Assembly (NCBI GenBank): GCA_021397845.1
Contig: CM038052.1
Span: 139,691,854 to 139,755,853, forward strand
Length of the DNA: 64,000 bases
Source of the DNA: Areca catechu
Taxonomy: Eukaryota; Streptophyta; Magnoliopsida; Arecales; Arecaceae
Reading direction: 5' to 3'
Below, piece after piece: positions 34,427-45,089 of the stretch. The position numbers and the translations under genes were made by a program. The notes under the pieces are model-generated. The model was not told where the DNA came from, searched no databases, and saw only the letters and a program-made list of their open reading frames with translations. The stretch's first letter is position 1. Every line of letters begins with the position of its first letter.

Positions 34427-35363
34427 TCACACCTAAGGAGCTAGAGAAAGAGATTTTAGAGGGAGCCCCTGTTTGGATTCTAGCCACCAAGGAGAGTCAC
34501 GAGACAACCAATGTAGAACACCTCTAAGAGGTAGTAAAGACTCTGAAAGAATTTGAGGATGTTTTCCCAGAAGAATTGCCTGATCAACTGCCACCCCTTA
34601 GGGACATCCAGCATGCTATAGATTTGGTCCCAGGATCCACTTTGCCCAACCAACCCCACTATAGGATGAACCCCACTGAACATTACGAACTTCAGAAACA
34701 AGTGGGAGAGCTGCTTAGGAAGGGTTTTCTTTGGGAGAGTTTAAGTCCCTATGCCATCCCTGCCCTACTTACCCCTAAGAAAGATGGGACCTGGAGGATG
34801 TGTGTTGATAGCAAGGCTATTAACAAAATTACAATCAAATATAGGTTTTCTATTCCCTGCCTGGATGATATGCTCGATATGATGGTCGGTGCTACTATCT
34901 TTTCCAAGATAGACCTCAAGAATGGTTACCACCAGATTAGAATTCGATCAGGGGATGAATGGAAGAAACATTTAAGACTAAGGATGGTCTGTTCGAGTGG
35001 GTAGTGATGCCTTTCGGGTTGTCTAATGCGCCCAGTACCTTTATGAGAGTCATGACCCAAGTCTTGCACGAGTTCACTGGAAAATTCCTTGTAGTATATT
35101 TTGATGACATCTTGATCTATAGCAAGACCAAAGAGGACCATCTTCACCACTTAAGGTTAGTCTGCCAAACCCTTAGTGAGAATAGCCTTTACGCCAAACC
35201 TAAGAAGTGTGAATTTATGACAACTAGGGTTATCTTCTTAGGCTTTGTAGTTACCCCTAAAGGAGTTTTAGTCGACCTTGAAAAGGTTAGAGCTATAGTT
35301 GAATGGCCTGTCCCTGCTAGCATCCACGATGTATGTAGTTTCCATGGCCTAGCCACATTTTAG
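34427..35363 (+). pseudogene. Element G reverse transcriptase
   Basis: Ty3/gypsy RT. Pieces: 34576-35004 with 'LPPLRDIQHAIDLVPGS', 'YRMNPTEHYELQKQVGELL', 'KKDGTWRMCVDSKAIN' and 'FSKIDLKNGYHQIRI' (first catalytic Asp); 34959-35363 with 'GLFEWVVMPFGLSNAPSTF', the YFDD box at 35097-35108 and 'NSLYAKPKKCEF'. A frameshift lies near 34970. YFDD rather than YVDD is normal for this superfamily. Chromovirus placement is supported by the chromodomain downstream. Confidence 0.9.
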
Positions 35364-35883
35364 ACACTTCATTCGGGGATTCAGTTCAATTATAGCACCT
35401 ATAACTGACTGCATCAGGAAGGGTGGTTTTCAATAGATTAAAGATGCAGACAAAGCCTTCCTTGAAATTAAGGATAGAATGATATAAGCACCTGTCCTGA
35501 GATTGCCAGATTTTTCTAAGGTTTTCGAGGTTGCTTGTGATGCGTCAGGAGTTGGGATTGGTGGAGTACTTAGTCAGGAAAATCACCCCGTGGCCTTCTT
35601 TAGTGAAAAACTTAATGAGGCCAAAATTAAGTACTCGACTTACGATAAGGAGTTTTATGCATTCATCCAAGCCCTTAGGTACTCGAGACACTACCTATTA
35701 CCCCATGAATTTGTCATGTGTTCAAACCATGAAGCCCTTCGATACCTGAACTCCCAAAAGAGATTAAACCCTAGGCACGCGAAGTGGGTCGAGTATATCC
35801 AAGCCTATACCTTTGTTCTTAACATCATGCTGGTATTGAAAATAAGGTTGCTGATGCCCTTAGCCATTGTGCCCTTTTGTTAA
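35364..35883 (+). pseudogene. Element G RNase H
   Basis: Gypsy RNase H. Open from 35503: 'FEVACDASGVGIGGVLSQ' (catalytic Asp), 'YSTYDKEFYAFIQALRYSRH' (catalytic Glu), 'VMCSNHEALRYLNSQKRL', where the catalytic Asp of the usual 'TDH' is Asn. The join to the RT is broken by a stop near 35362. It ends by overlapping the start of the integrase frame. Confidence 0.85.
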
Positions 35884-37200
35884 ACACAGTTAGGACTGAG
35901 GTTGTAGGATTTGACCGACTTAAGGAGCAATATGAATCTTGTCCTGACTTCAATGAGATCTTCCAGTCTAAGCTTCAAGAACCATTTAGTGCCCATAGTG
36001 ACTATACCTTACAGGATGGTTATCTTTTCAAGGGTAATAAGTTGTGCATTCCCAAGACTTCACTCCGAGATTTTTTAGTGTGGGAAACCCATGCGGGAGG
36101 CCTAGCTGGTCACTTTGGTAGGGAGAAGACCATTTTAGCTATTGAAGACCAGTTCTTTTGGCCTAGCCTTAAGAAAGATGTCGCCAATATAGTCTCTAGG
36201 TACCGAACCTGTGCTATGGCCAAGCAGCAGAAACAGAATACTGGCCTTTACACACCCTTGCCCGTACCTAGCCACCCTTGGCAAGACCTCAGCATGGATT
36301 TTGTGGTAGGATTATCCAAACCACAAGGAAGCACGATTCTGTCTTTGTAGTAGTAGATAGGTTCTCCAAAATGGCTCATTTTATACCCTGCTCCCAGACC
36401 ATAGTGCTTCCAAGGTTGCCAAGCTTTTTCTGGAACATGTGGTTAAGTTACATGGCCTACCCAAGACTATAGTGTCTGATAGGGATGTCCGCTTCACTAG
36501 CTATTTCTGGAAAACCCTTTGGCACCTCCTAGGCACCAAGCTCCAATTCTCCACTGCCTACCACCCGCAAACCGATGGACAAACTGAAGTGGTCTACCGT
36601 AGCCTAGGAAACCTTCTTCGATGCTTGATAGGTGAACTTATGGAAATTGGGATCTTCTTTTACCTCGAGCCGAGTTCGCCTATAACAGCTCTGTAAATAG
36701 GACCACCGGGAAGAGTCCTTTTGAAGTTGTTTGTGGATACAAGCCTAACCGACCTCTTGACCTGATTCCCCTACCTATCCATGCACGTGTCTCCGAGTCA
36801 GCTGATTCACTTGCATAGCATATTAGGGACATGCATCAAGAAATTAGCCAGAAAATTAATATAGTAATAACACATATAAAAGGCTCGCTGATTCCCGAAA
36901 GCGAACAAAAGAGTTTGAAATAGGGGATTTTGTAATGATTAGGCTTCGGCCTGAACGTTTCCACCGAGAAACGTTAAGAACTTCATGCTCGTGGGGCGGG
37001 TCCCTTTAAAGTGATTAGGAGAATGGGTCCTAATGCCTATGTGCTAGAATTACTTTCGGATTATGGAATTAGCTCAACATTCAATATCTCTGACTTAGTC
37101 GAGTATAGAGAACCCGCAAACATACCCAGTGAGCTGTTTGGGCCTGGCCTCCCTTTTGAGAGTGAACCTAAACTTGAGTGTCCACCTCCAAATACCTGAG
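35877..37200 (+). pseudogene. Element G integrase
   Basis: 35877-36350 holds the zinc region: 'WETHAGGLAGHFGREKT' supplies both His, but the CxxC pair reads CAMA, with the second Cys lost. The core follows: 'LSMDFVVGL' (Asp), 'VDRFSKMAHFIPC', 'IVSDRDVRFTSYFW' (Asp), 'AYHPQTDGQTEVVYRSLGN' (Glu). The end (37011-37199) has 'RRMGPNAYVLELLSDYGI' and 'FNISDLVEY', the GPY/F-like block. Frameshifts near 36345, 36440, 36700 and several stops break it. Confidence 0.88.
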
Positions 37201-37431
37201 CGAGGAGAGCGGATCGAGCGTGTCCTGGATGACCAAGCCATCATTACCCGGGGTAAGGGCTATCAACGTTAGTTGGTCCGTTGGCATGGTCGACCCGAAT
37301 CCGATGACTCTTGGATCACACAGGAGGACTTGCAGCGCATCGACCCTGACATCTTGGAGAGGTACCAAAGGCAAACTAACCCATACTCGACAAGGTCGAG
37401 TTCCTCCCACCCCTGGAGAACTGGTGTGGGC
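37201..37431 (+). pseudogene. Element G chromodomain
   Basis: A chromodomain at the integrase C-terminus steers insertion to marked chromatin. The frame reads an 'ILDDQ'-type start, then 'LVRWHGRPESDDSWITQED' and 'LQRIDPDILERYQRQ' up to the 3' LTR. A TAG stop at 37270-37272 precedes the LVRW block. The W---PES---W pattern fits a canonical chromodomain with two aromatic-cage positions. This makes G a chromovirus; the clade (Galadriel- or CRM-like ending 'DLQR-DPDI-ERY') is uncertain. Confidence 0.75.
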
Positions 37432-38217
37432 ACCAGGATCTGACAGAGGCTCCTTAACCCTCTGGGATCTCAGATTAGTGTTCCACTTCTATGAGTCTTG
37501 TAATAAGGCTATGAGCCAAAGCAATTTCATAATTTCTAGTCATGTAACTAGTCTAAGTTTGTTTAGTCTTGTACCTTGACCAATTTGGATCAAGTTAGGT
37601 CATGAGTCCTATATTTATTTTTGGTTCGAGTCTGAGTTTGGACTGGGCCTAAGCCCAATTGAAGTCAACCTGGCTTTCAAGACCAAGTCAAGTCCTTGTG
37701 GGCCAACCCACCTCTTTCACTTGGAAAGATGCCAACTCAGGTGCCACCTCAGCCACCTATGTGGCGCTACATCAGTTGCCGCTTGGGCATCCAAGGAGGG
37801 AAACAAGGTGGCGCCCTCATGCTTTCCACACGACCTCCCCCTGCCTTTTTCTCTTGGGCGACCTTGAAGGAGGAGACACCATCCCCCTCTTGTCCATCCC
37901 CCACAATCACGCCATGATCCATCAAATGTGGGGCATTGAAGATCCTTGAAGAGACCAAGCCACAAAGCAAGCCCTCTTCCAAGCCTTCTTCCCAAAGTGT
38001 TAATGCAAGAATTGAATGACAAAGGACACACTCCCCTCTCCACGCCTTCAACCATGCAACGCCCAAAGCTCCCTCCATTTGGTCAGCCTTGAATCACTCC
38101 AAAGAGGGGCATTGAAGAATCCAAGGAAACACATCCCTTCAAGCAAGCCATGTTCCATGTTTTCTTCCCAAAATGAGCAAGCTAATGAAGGAAGTCAAGA
38201 GGACAATCCCCCTCTTC
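37432..38217 (+). repeat. Element G, 3' LTR, truncated
   Basis: Starts TGGTGTGGGCACC and follows the 5' LTR closely to about 38217 (equivalent to 29265), where it stops inside CAATCCCCCTCT. About 940 bp are missing. The right neighbour is a minus-strand Tat element, so this is a rearrangement breakpoint, not an LTR end. Confidence 0.88.
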
Positions 38218-38735
38218 AATCACCTGGCAGGGTGCTAGTGGTGATATACTTGTTATAGTGGTCCATCCAGCTAGCCTTGATGGTGACTTGCTAGACTTCA
38301 ACTACAAGCTTACAACTGGGGGTCTCGAGGTATTCAATGAAAGTACATCCCAGTGAGGACTCCGGCAGGGTGGCCTACCTGGAAAGGATGTCAACCCGGG
38401 CATTTTCTGCCCACAGGATATGGGAGATGCTGAAGGACTGGGGGGATGCCATGTGCGAGTGCACTCGGTCTAGATAATTTGCCATCATGGGGTCTCGGGC
38501 CTTGTACTCGCCAATCCTGATGGGGTCATTATAGAGTATGCCTTGCTCTTCCTCTTCATGGAGACCAACAATCAAGCTGAGTATGAGGTGCTCCTTGTAG
38601 GGCTAAAGGTGTCCTGCAAGCTGGGCCAGACCTAGCCGCAGTAGAGGTGACATGGATACTTCTTGTCGATGGTTCATCTAACACCGACAAGAGTGGGGCC
38701 AGCCTGGCATCAATATGTTGGTCCATCTCTTCAGG
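38218..38735 (-). pseudogene. Tat-type gypsy, second RNase H (aRNH) remnant
   Basis: Tat-lineage elements carry a second, archaeal-like RNase H between RNase H and integrase. Minus-strand pieces include 'VDGSSNTDKSGASLA' near 38690 (catalytic Asp box), 'NQAEYEVLLVGLKVSCKLG' near 38570-38630 (catalytic Glu in AEYE) and 'YKARDPMMANYLDRVHS' with 'FSISHILWAENARVDILSR' (38575-38375). Several frame changes. It ends at the breakpoint 38217/38218, just after a 'STLPG' segment that normally leads into the integrase linker. Confidence 0.8.
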
Positions 38736-39350
38736 GCCCTCCTTCACCCAAGTGCATTCAACCAAGAAATCAGCCAGGACCTGAGCCTTCTCCACCGATC
38801 GTGGATGATAAGTGATGTCGAACATGTTAAGTTTATGTGCCCACTTGGTTAGGCACCCCAAGGTATCAGGGTGGCTGAGGATGCCCCTCAGAGACTGATC
38901 GATGAGGACGGTGATGGGCTGTGATTGGAAGTAGGGCCTAAGATGCTGCACAGATATTATTAGTAAAAAAAAAGATTTATTTTGATTTGGTGTACCTAGT
39001 TTCAGCATCGTGAAGCAACTTGCTGACGTAGTAGACTACCACTGGATGCCATCCTTATCGATGCAGACTAGCATCGAGCTGACTGCTTCGGGTGATACAA
39101 CCAGGTACAAGAGAAGTTCTTCTCTTGGCTCTGATTTGGGTTGCAATGGTAGGAAGGCGAGAAGACTCTTCTGCCCCTCGAATGCCTCCCAACAATCTTC
39201 CATCCAATTGAAGCTATTCATCTTCCACAATACCTTGAAAAAAGGCTGGCAGCACTTGGCAGAGCATGAGATTAAATGGCTTAGCACTGCAATGCACCCA
39301 GTCAAGCACTGTACCTTTTTCTTGGAGGTACGATGCCTTGCTATCATCAT
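38736..39350 (-). pseudogene. Tat-type gypsy, RT C-terminus and RNase H remnant
   Basis: 39350-39036 carries the RT end: 'VQCLTGCIAVLSHLIS' and 'CWEAFEGQKSLLAFLPLQP', then 'EELLLYLVVSPEAVSSMLV' of RNase H. 39008-38740 has 'LRPYFQSQPITVLIDQSLR' with the Asp and 'KWAHKLNMFDITYHPRS', 'AQVLADFLVECT'. The RT palm and protease are missing between this and gag, so a deletion joined gag to the RT end near 39350. Confidence 0.8.
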
Positions 39351-39842
39351 TTCAATGATGACGTCATCATTATTGGGGTTATCCACCCCAGTAAACCCCT
39401 CTCCCAAGTAGGGGAGTACATTATCACTTTCCCCCCTTCCCTTAGGACTTTTTGGTGTTTTTCCTGCCACCAGGATATCATCCTGACCAGCTTCTGAGTG
39501 GGATGGTTATCGATGGCGAGAGGTCGGGGCTCCTCGCTCTGGTATGCCGGGGGTGCTGCACCATGTACATACATAGCAAGATAGCCATGCTTGATTAGCT
39601 CCTCTATGTCCCTTTTTAGGTGGCAGCATTCATCGGTATCATGCCCGTGGTCCCGATGGAAGAGGTAGTAGCAGGACCTATCACATCCAGTGGACGGCCT
39701 CAAGGGCGAGGGGCGGTGCAAGAAGCGCTCAACCTTGATTTCCATCAGGATCTTCACTTTGTGGCCAGGGAGAGGAGTGAACATCTTTTCTTTGGTGGGG
39801 TTGAATCTAGGTCTTGTCCCTGGCCACTGGATCGGCACCGTC
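39351..39842 (-). pseudogene. Tat-type gypsy, gag C-terminal part
   Basis: Minus-strand frame open to 39842 or so: 'YYLFHRDHGHDTDECCHLK' and 'DIEELIKHGYLAMYVHG' are the Tat/Retand Gag signature (His/Cys-rich turn, then EELI--G-L). The upstream gag is cut off at the start of element D. No start codon is assigned because the fragment begins inside the gene. Confidence 0.8.
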
Positions 39843-41614
39843 AATTGACCCTATAATTGATTTTGATGATAACTAAATATTGGAGCATATACATTTATTT
39901 CTAACAACTCCTCAAGTGGTTTACAAGTTTTTGTATGATGATATAATTGTTCAAACTTCAACTCCAACATCTTTAGTTCTTGATTTGAGTTATGTTGTAA
40001 TCTGATTTTGTAAAAAAGAACCCAATGAAAAATCTAAGAAAAAATCATAAAAAAGGGTTACTTCTGTGTGTGTGTGCCATAGAATTATTTTGAGTTGGTG
40101 TGCATGAAAAATGTAAAAGTGTTGGTGAGAGTTTTTCTTTAAGTTCAATTATAAAAATCCTGAAGAAGTTACTCGAGCTGACCCATCATGTTGAAGAGCC
40201 GACTCCACCTCATGGCACATAGCAAGGATTCTGGTACGTAGCAATCCGAGCCAACTCGAAGGTAACCAAGCTGACTTCAGTGAATCCGAGTCGATTGGAA
40301 TATGTCCAAGCTAACTCCTCCAGAGTCTAGTTTTTGAAGATTTCTGAGAATAGCCAGGCGAGCCGACGCAAACCAGAAAGAGCCGACTCTGCCAGACTTA
40401 ATTTTGAAGACTTAAAAAAGCGAGCTGACCCGAACTTCATTGAGCCGACTCTTCCAGAGTAAGGATTTCAAAACCTGAGAAGAAGATCCGACAAAAGATC
40501 AAAAGAGCCGACTCCTCAAGTTCAAGATTCTCAAAGATATAAGTTCGAGACGACCCGAGATATCAAGAGCCGACTCATCCAGAGTGAAGATTTGCACCCT
40601 GAGATAACGAGTCACTACACTGAAGATTTGGAGACTTGACCTATCGACTCGAAGGATCCGAGCTGACTCGAAAGAATCCGAGCCCACTCGAATTTCACTT
40701 TCAGGTATCTAATGGCTAGTTCTAGAATTTTTTTTGAATGCCAAAAAGTGCTCCAACTGTCACAAATCACTTCCCAACAATCTACAACTGCTAGAACAAT
40801 CTTGAAGTGATGGAAGACCTTATATTTGAGGGATTTGAACTTCTCTCAAGTAAGTTTTTGAAAGTTCTTAAAAGTTTTGAAGCTATATTGAATATCCTAC
40901 CTACCAACAAGCAAGAGAGCACAAGAGCATTCAAGTCAGCTTTCAAGCCTTCACCAACTCTAATCTAAAGCTTGAAGCAATTTGGAAAGAAGCCAATAAA
41001 GCAATTAAAGCTCATTCAAGTACAATCCAAGTGGACTTCTCACAAGCTGCACCGATAACTATCCGATAAATTGAGTTTCTCATTTATTGTTGCATTTATT
41101 TCAATTCATTTCTTGAATTGTTTGGGTTATTGGTGAGCCCGATTGAAAACCAAATAGGTTCTTGGTGAGCCTTTGATAAAAACTAAGTGTTGGGTTCTTG
41201 GTGATCCTAGTAAAACCAAGTTAGGTTCTTGGTGATCCTGTGAAAGCCAAGTTGGGTTTCTTTGGTGATCCTATTTAAAACCAAAGGGTGTTAGGTTTTC
41301 TTTGGTAATCCTATTAAAATCAAAGTGTAAAGGTTTTGGATTGTGATCCTATAAAACAATCATATTGTATTTGAGTATGAATATAGTGGAAATTTCAAGT
41401 GGTATCTTGGATAGTGGACGTAGGAGCTGGGTTACTCCGAACCACAATAAATTTGGTGTGTTTGTGTTGTGCTTCTTCATTCTTTTTTAGCTTCTACAAT
41501 TTACTATTCTGTCACAGCACCAAACACTTTGTAAGGGATTTAAATTGCACATTATCTGCTTTAAATTTTTAAATTCTCAATTCACCCCCCTCTTCAGTAG
41601 TCACTTAGGCAACA
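39843..41614 (+). repeat. Element D, 5' LTR (Sirevirus, C family)
   Basis: Begins AATTGACCC, where TGTTGACCC is expected, and ends GGCAACA two bases before a primer-binding site. It is the reverse complement of the C LTR family (12427-13302 plus 24562-25364), with roughly one difference in eight by eye, and differs more from B and E. GAGCCGACTC motifs recur from 40195 to 40690. Confidence 0.85.
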
Positions 41615-41616
41615 AC

Positions 41617-41628
41617 TAGTATCAGAGC
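41617..41628 (+). other. Element D primer-binding site
   Basis: TAGTATCAGAGC, one base from the usual TGGTATCAGAGC, two bases after the LTR. Confidence 0.85.
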
Positions 41629-41659
41629 TGTGTCTCTGATTACATTAGAGTAAAGATTG

Positions 41660-43531
41660 ATGGCTCATCCCATGTGTACATCCTTGGTAGAAGGCCAATC
41701 TACTAAAAGACCTCCACTCTTCACAGGCACAAATTATTCTTATTGGAAAGCAAGAATGAAAATCTAGATACAAGCTATTGATTTTCAATTATGGAAGGTC
41801 ATTCTTAAAGGGCCACATGTTTTCATGATCAAAATTGATGGCATGGATGTCCTAAGCTTGAAGATGAATGGGATGAACATGACATGAAATTAGGAGAATT
41901 GAATGCCAAAGCAATGAATTGGATAGATTGTCCTTTGGATTCAAATGAGTTTAATCAAATTTCCACTTGCTCTTTGGCAAAGAAAATTTGGGATAAACTT
42001 GAGGTGACCCACGAAGGAACTTCACAAGTGAAAACTTCAAAGATTAATCTTTTAGTGCATAATTATAAATTGTTTAAAATGGAGCCTAATGAAAATATTT
42101 CTACCATGTACACTAAATTTACAGATATTATTAATGGTTTGCAAAAGTCTTGGCAGGGTATACTCAAATGCTGATATAGTACAAAAGATATTGAGATCAC
42201 TTCCTAACAAATGGGATCCTAAAGATACTGCCATCCAGGAAGCTAAAGACCTAAACACTCTATCCATGGATGAACTAATGGGTTCCCTCATCACACATGA
42301 ATTAGCCATGTAGCATAGAACAGATGATGATCAGAAGAAAAAGAAAACTATTGCATTAAAGGCTGCATTGGAATCAAAGAATGATGAAGAATCAGAAGAT
42401 GACTCTACCTCCTCCGAAGACGATCTAGAAGATGAAGATATTGCAATGGTCGTGAGGAGATTCAGAAAGTTTATGGGAAAGAAGAAGGGAAGGTACAACA
42501 AAAAATTTCGTAAACGAGGAGAACATTCAAAAGAAACGGACAAGGACAGAGACAAAGATAAGGAACAAGTCCCCACCTGCTATGAATGTAAGAAACTGGG
42601 GCATATTCGTCCAGACTGTCCACTGTTAAAGAAATTTTTTAAAAAGAAGAAAAAGAAAGCAATGGTTGCCATGTGGAGCGACAGTGAAGACTCCACTTCA
42701 ACTAAAGAGGAAGAGACCACGAAAATAGCAAACTTATATTTAATAGGTCTTGAGGATGAGGTAACTTCCCCCAATACTCAAATTGAATTTACTTTTGATG
42801 AATTAAATTCTGCATTTCATGATTTGTTATCTAAATTCAAGAAAGCTGGAGTAAAGATTAGATCTCTAAAGAATATTAATGATTCTTTACTCAAAAAGAA
42901 AGAAGAGATTTCAGAAAAGTATATTTTGTTGCAAAAGGAACTTCATGTCTTTTCTAAAAATTGTAATGTATTGAAAAGTGAAAATAATGACTTTCATGAT
43001 AAAAACAAAGTTTTATTAAAAGAAAATCTTGAGTTGAAAAAGGAGGTTGAAAAACTCAAGCCACTTGTTGAAAAACTAACTTTATCTTCTAACAAGCTTG
43101 AGTAAATTCTTAAAGAACAAAGAATTTCTAATAATAAAGCAGGAATAGGTTTTAATGCTTCAAGTTCAAATTATATTTTAGCAACTACTTTTGTGAAACA
43201 AAAAGATTTTGTTCCCAAGTTTACTTCTCGAAAGGCTTTGGTGACAAAAGGTTCTACTTCCATTACAAAAGCTATTTTGTATGTTCAAAAAAATTCAAAT
43301 ATGAAACCTGCTATTTCTGCATCTCATGCATCTAGAATTTCAACGTATAAATATTTTCAAAATTCTAGAATCAGATGTTTTGCTTGCAAAGAAATAGGAC
43401 ATAAAGCTTTTAACTACAATACTATTAAAAATGTCCTTAATAAATCAAGAAAGATTTGGGTTCCCAAAGGAACCACCTCAGCTAACCTGCAAGGACCCAA
43501 GTTAGCTTGGGTACCTAAAAGAACTCCTTGA
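41660..43531 (+). pseudogene. Element D gag (Sirevirus)
   Basis: Start at 41660 (MAHPM), as in B and E. A stop follows within the first 40 codons and others near 42174 and 42313. Open pieces: 41884-42174 'MKLGELNAKAMN', 42089-42313 'LPNKWDPKDTAIQEAKDL', 42368-43105 (245 codons) with a complete CCHC knuckle 'CYECKKLGHIRPDC', an acidic tract and a long coiled coil ('LLKENLELKKEVEKLKPLVE'). The second knuckle (43193-43531) reads 'CFACKEIGHKAFNYN': its last Cys is Tyr. Ends 'LAWVPKRTP'. Confidence 0.88.
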
Positions 43532-43563
43532 TTGTGCTGTAGGAATGTCTTGTAGCCCAGAAA

Positions 43564-44204
43564 TTGAAAAAAAGATGGTATCTCGATAGTGGCTGTTCAA
43601 GGTATATGATGGGTGACAAAGATGAGTTCATCACCCTGGAAATGAAAGAAGAAGGTATGGTTACCTTTGGAGATAATGGCAAAGAGAAAAAAATCGGAGT
43701 TGGTAAGATCAAAATAAACCCCTGCACTTTCATTAAAATGTATTGCTAGTAGATAAATTGAAGCATAATTTATTAAGTATTATTCAATTATGTGATAAAG
43801 GCTTCAAGGTTATCTTTGAATAATCTATGTGTATTATAACAAACACTCTTGATTCTAACAGTAAATTCATTGGATATAGATTTGGAAATATTTATGTAGT
43901 AGATTTAAATGATCTTGCCATGTCAAGAAATTCCAGTTTAGTTGCAATGAATGCTAAGACCAAGGAGTCTTGCTTATTATGACATAGACGATTAATTCAT
44001 GCTAGCATGCATACTATTACCAAGTTGATTTCCAAAAATTTAGTTAGAGGCATGCCTAAGTTTAAAGTAGATTTTGATCATGTTTGTGATACATGCCAAA
44101 TGGGTAAATAAACTAGGGGAAGATTGGAATCCAAAAATATGATTTCAACTTCTAGACCTCTAGAACTACTTTACATGGACTTATTTGGACCAACTAGGAC
44201 CACA
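43564..44204 (+). pseudogene. Element D protease and integrase N-terminus
   Basis: 43564-43749 has 'KRWYLDSGCSRYMMGDKDE' with the catalytic DSG and 'VTFGDNGKEKKIGVGKIK'. The GAG-pre-integrase region follows, with a stop in place of the Trp before 'HRRL', then a Cys pair 'VCDTCQMGK' and 'MDLFGPTRTT', the start of the integrase core with its first Asp. The Copia sequence ends at 44204-44206; everything beyond belongs to other elements. The rest of pol is absent. Confidence 0.82.
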
Positions 44205-44225
44205 AGGAGATCTCTCCAAATGTAA
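44205..44225. other. Filler DNA at the D/Tat junction
   Basis: The bases match the reverse complement of 30980-31000 in the leader of element G. The match continues with one mismatch to 44234, where it overlaps the Tat sequence. It belongs to neither flank. Short templated insertions are typical of plant double-strand-break repair. Confidence 0.7.
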
Positions 44226-44850
44226 AGTCAAGAATTTTATGCTGATCTTGGCATCCGCTATCACTTCACTTCAGTGGCTCACCCTCAATCCAGTGGTGAG
44301 ATCGAAGTGACCAACTGGACTATCCTGCAAGGGCTCCACATGAGGCTAGATGAAGCTAAGGGTTGATGGGCTAACGAGCTACCTAGCATGCTGTGGGCTT
44401 ACCATACCATGCCCCACATAGCCACTAGCGATATGCCCTTCAACCTTGTCTTCGGCACTGAAGCCGTGATTCCAGTAGAGCTCGACCTACCCACGCTGAG
44501 GGTAGAGAAATATGATGAAGCAGAAAATTTGGCTCATCTCCTCCTCCATCTGGACTTGCTGGATGAGACAAGAGATAAGGCCAGACTTCGGATGGCAACC
44601 TACCTGTAGCGAGTCGCGCGCTACTACAACTCGCACATGTGGCCCAAGGTATTCTGCCTTGGTGACCTCATCCTCAGGAGGAAAGAAGTATCCCAACCGG
44701 AAGAGTGCAGGAAACTCTCCCCGAACTAGGAAGGATGATAAAAAGTGGTGGAGGCCTTACCAAGTGGGGCCTACGACCTCACTGGGCTCGATGGTGCCCA
44801 ATTCACGAGAACCTGGAATGCCGGCAACTTGAGGGTATACTACCAATAAT
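44226..44850 (+). pseudogene. Tat-type gypsy, integrase C-terminal part
   Basis: Starts inside the integrase core: 'EFYADLGIRYHFTSVAHPQ' then 'SSGEIEVTNWTILQGLHMR' with the catalytic Glu, then (44388-44609) 'LWAYHTMPHIATSDMPFNL' and 'VFGTEAVIPVELDLPTLRV', then 'RVARYYNSHMWPKVFCLGD' and 'LILRRKEVSQPEE'. These are Tat/Retand integrase blocks. In-frame stops lie near 44365 and 44609. The N-terminal half is missing. It is on the plus strand, opposite to the Tat fragment at 38218-39842. Confidence 0.85.
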
Positions 44851-44924
44851 GTAAGGCCCATTCACAATAAATTAAAGTTTCTTTTTGGCACAACCTTGTT
44901 TTTTACCTATGCAGGAACTCGTCC

Positions 44925-45089
44925 GTTAAACTCCAAGTCCAGCGAAATAAGCCCAGAAACTTATGAAGCCTAGCACTCTAAGCCTGGAAACTTACGAAGC
45001 CCAGCACTCTAAGCTTGGAAACTTATGAAGCTTGTCACTCTAAGCCCGAAAACTTATGAAGCCCGGTACTCTAAGCCTAAAACCTTATG
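44925..45089. repeat. 31-bp tandem repeat of the Tat 3' region, left part
   Basis: About five units with anchors CACTCTAAGC at 44974, 45005 and 45036 and a variant at 45067, exactly 31 bp apart. Unit form: GAAGCCCAGCACTCTAAGCC followed by a GAAACTTA block. Element E interrupts the array at 45089/55084. Confidence 0.9.
45085..45089. other. Target-site duplication of element E, left copy (TTATG)
   Basis: Same as 55084-55088 beyond the right LTR, and both lie in phase within the 31-bp repeat. Confidence 0.85.

Noticed and set aside
39036..39411. Plus-strand open frame of 133 codons
   Set aside because: Shadow of the Tat RT/RNase H text on the minus strand.
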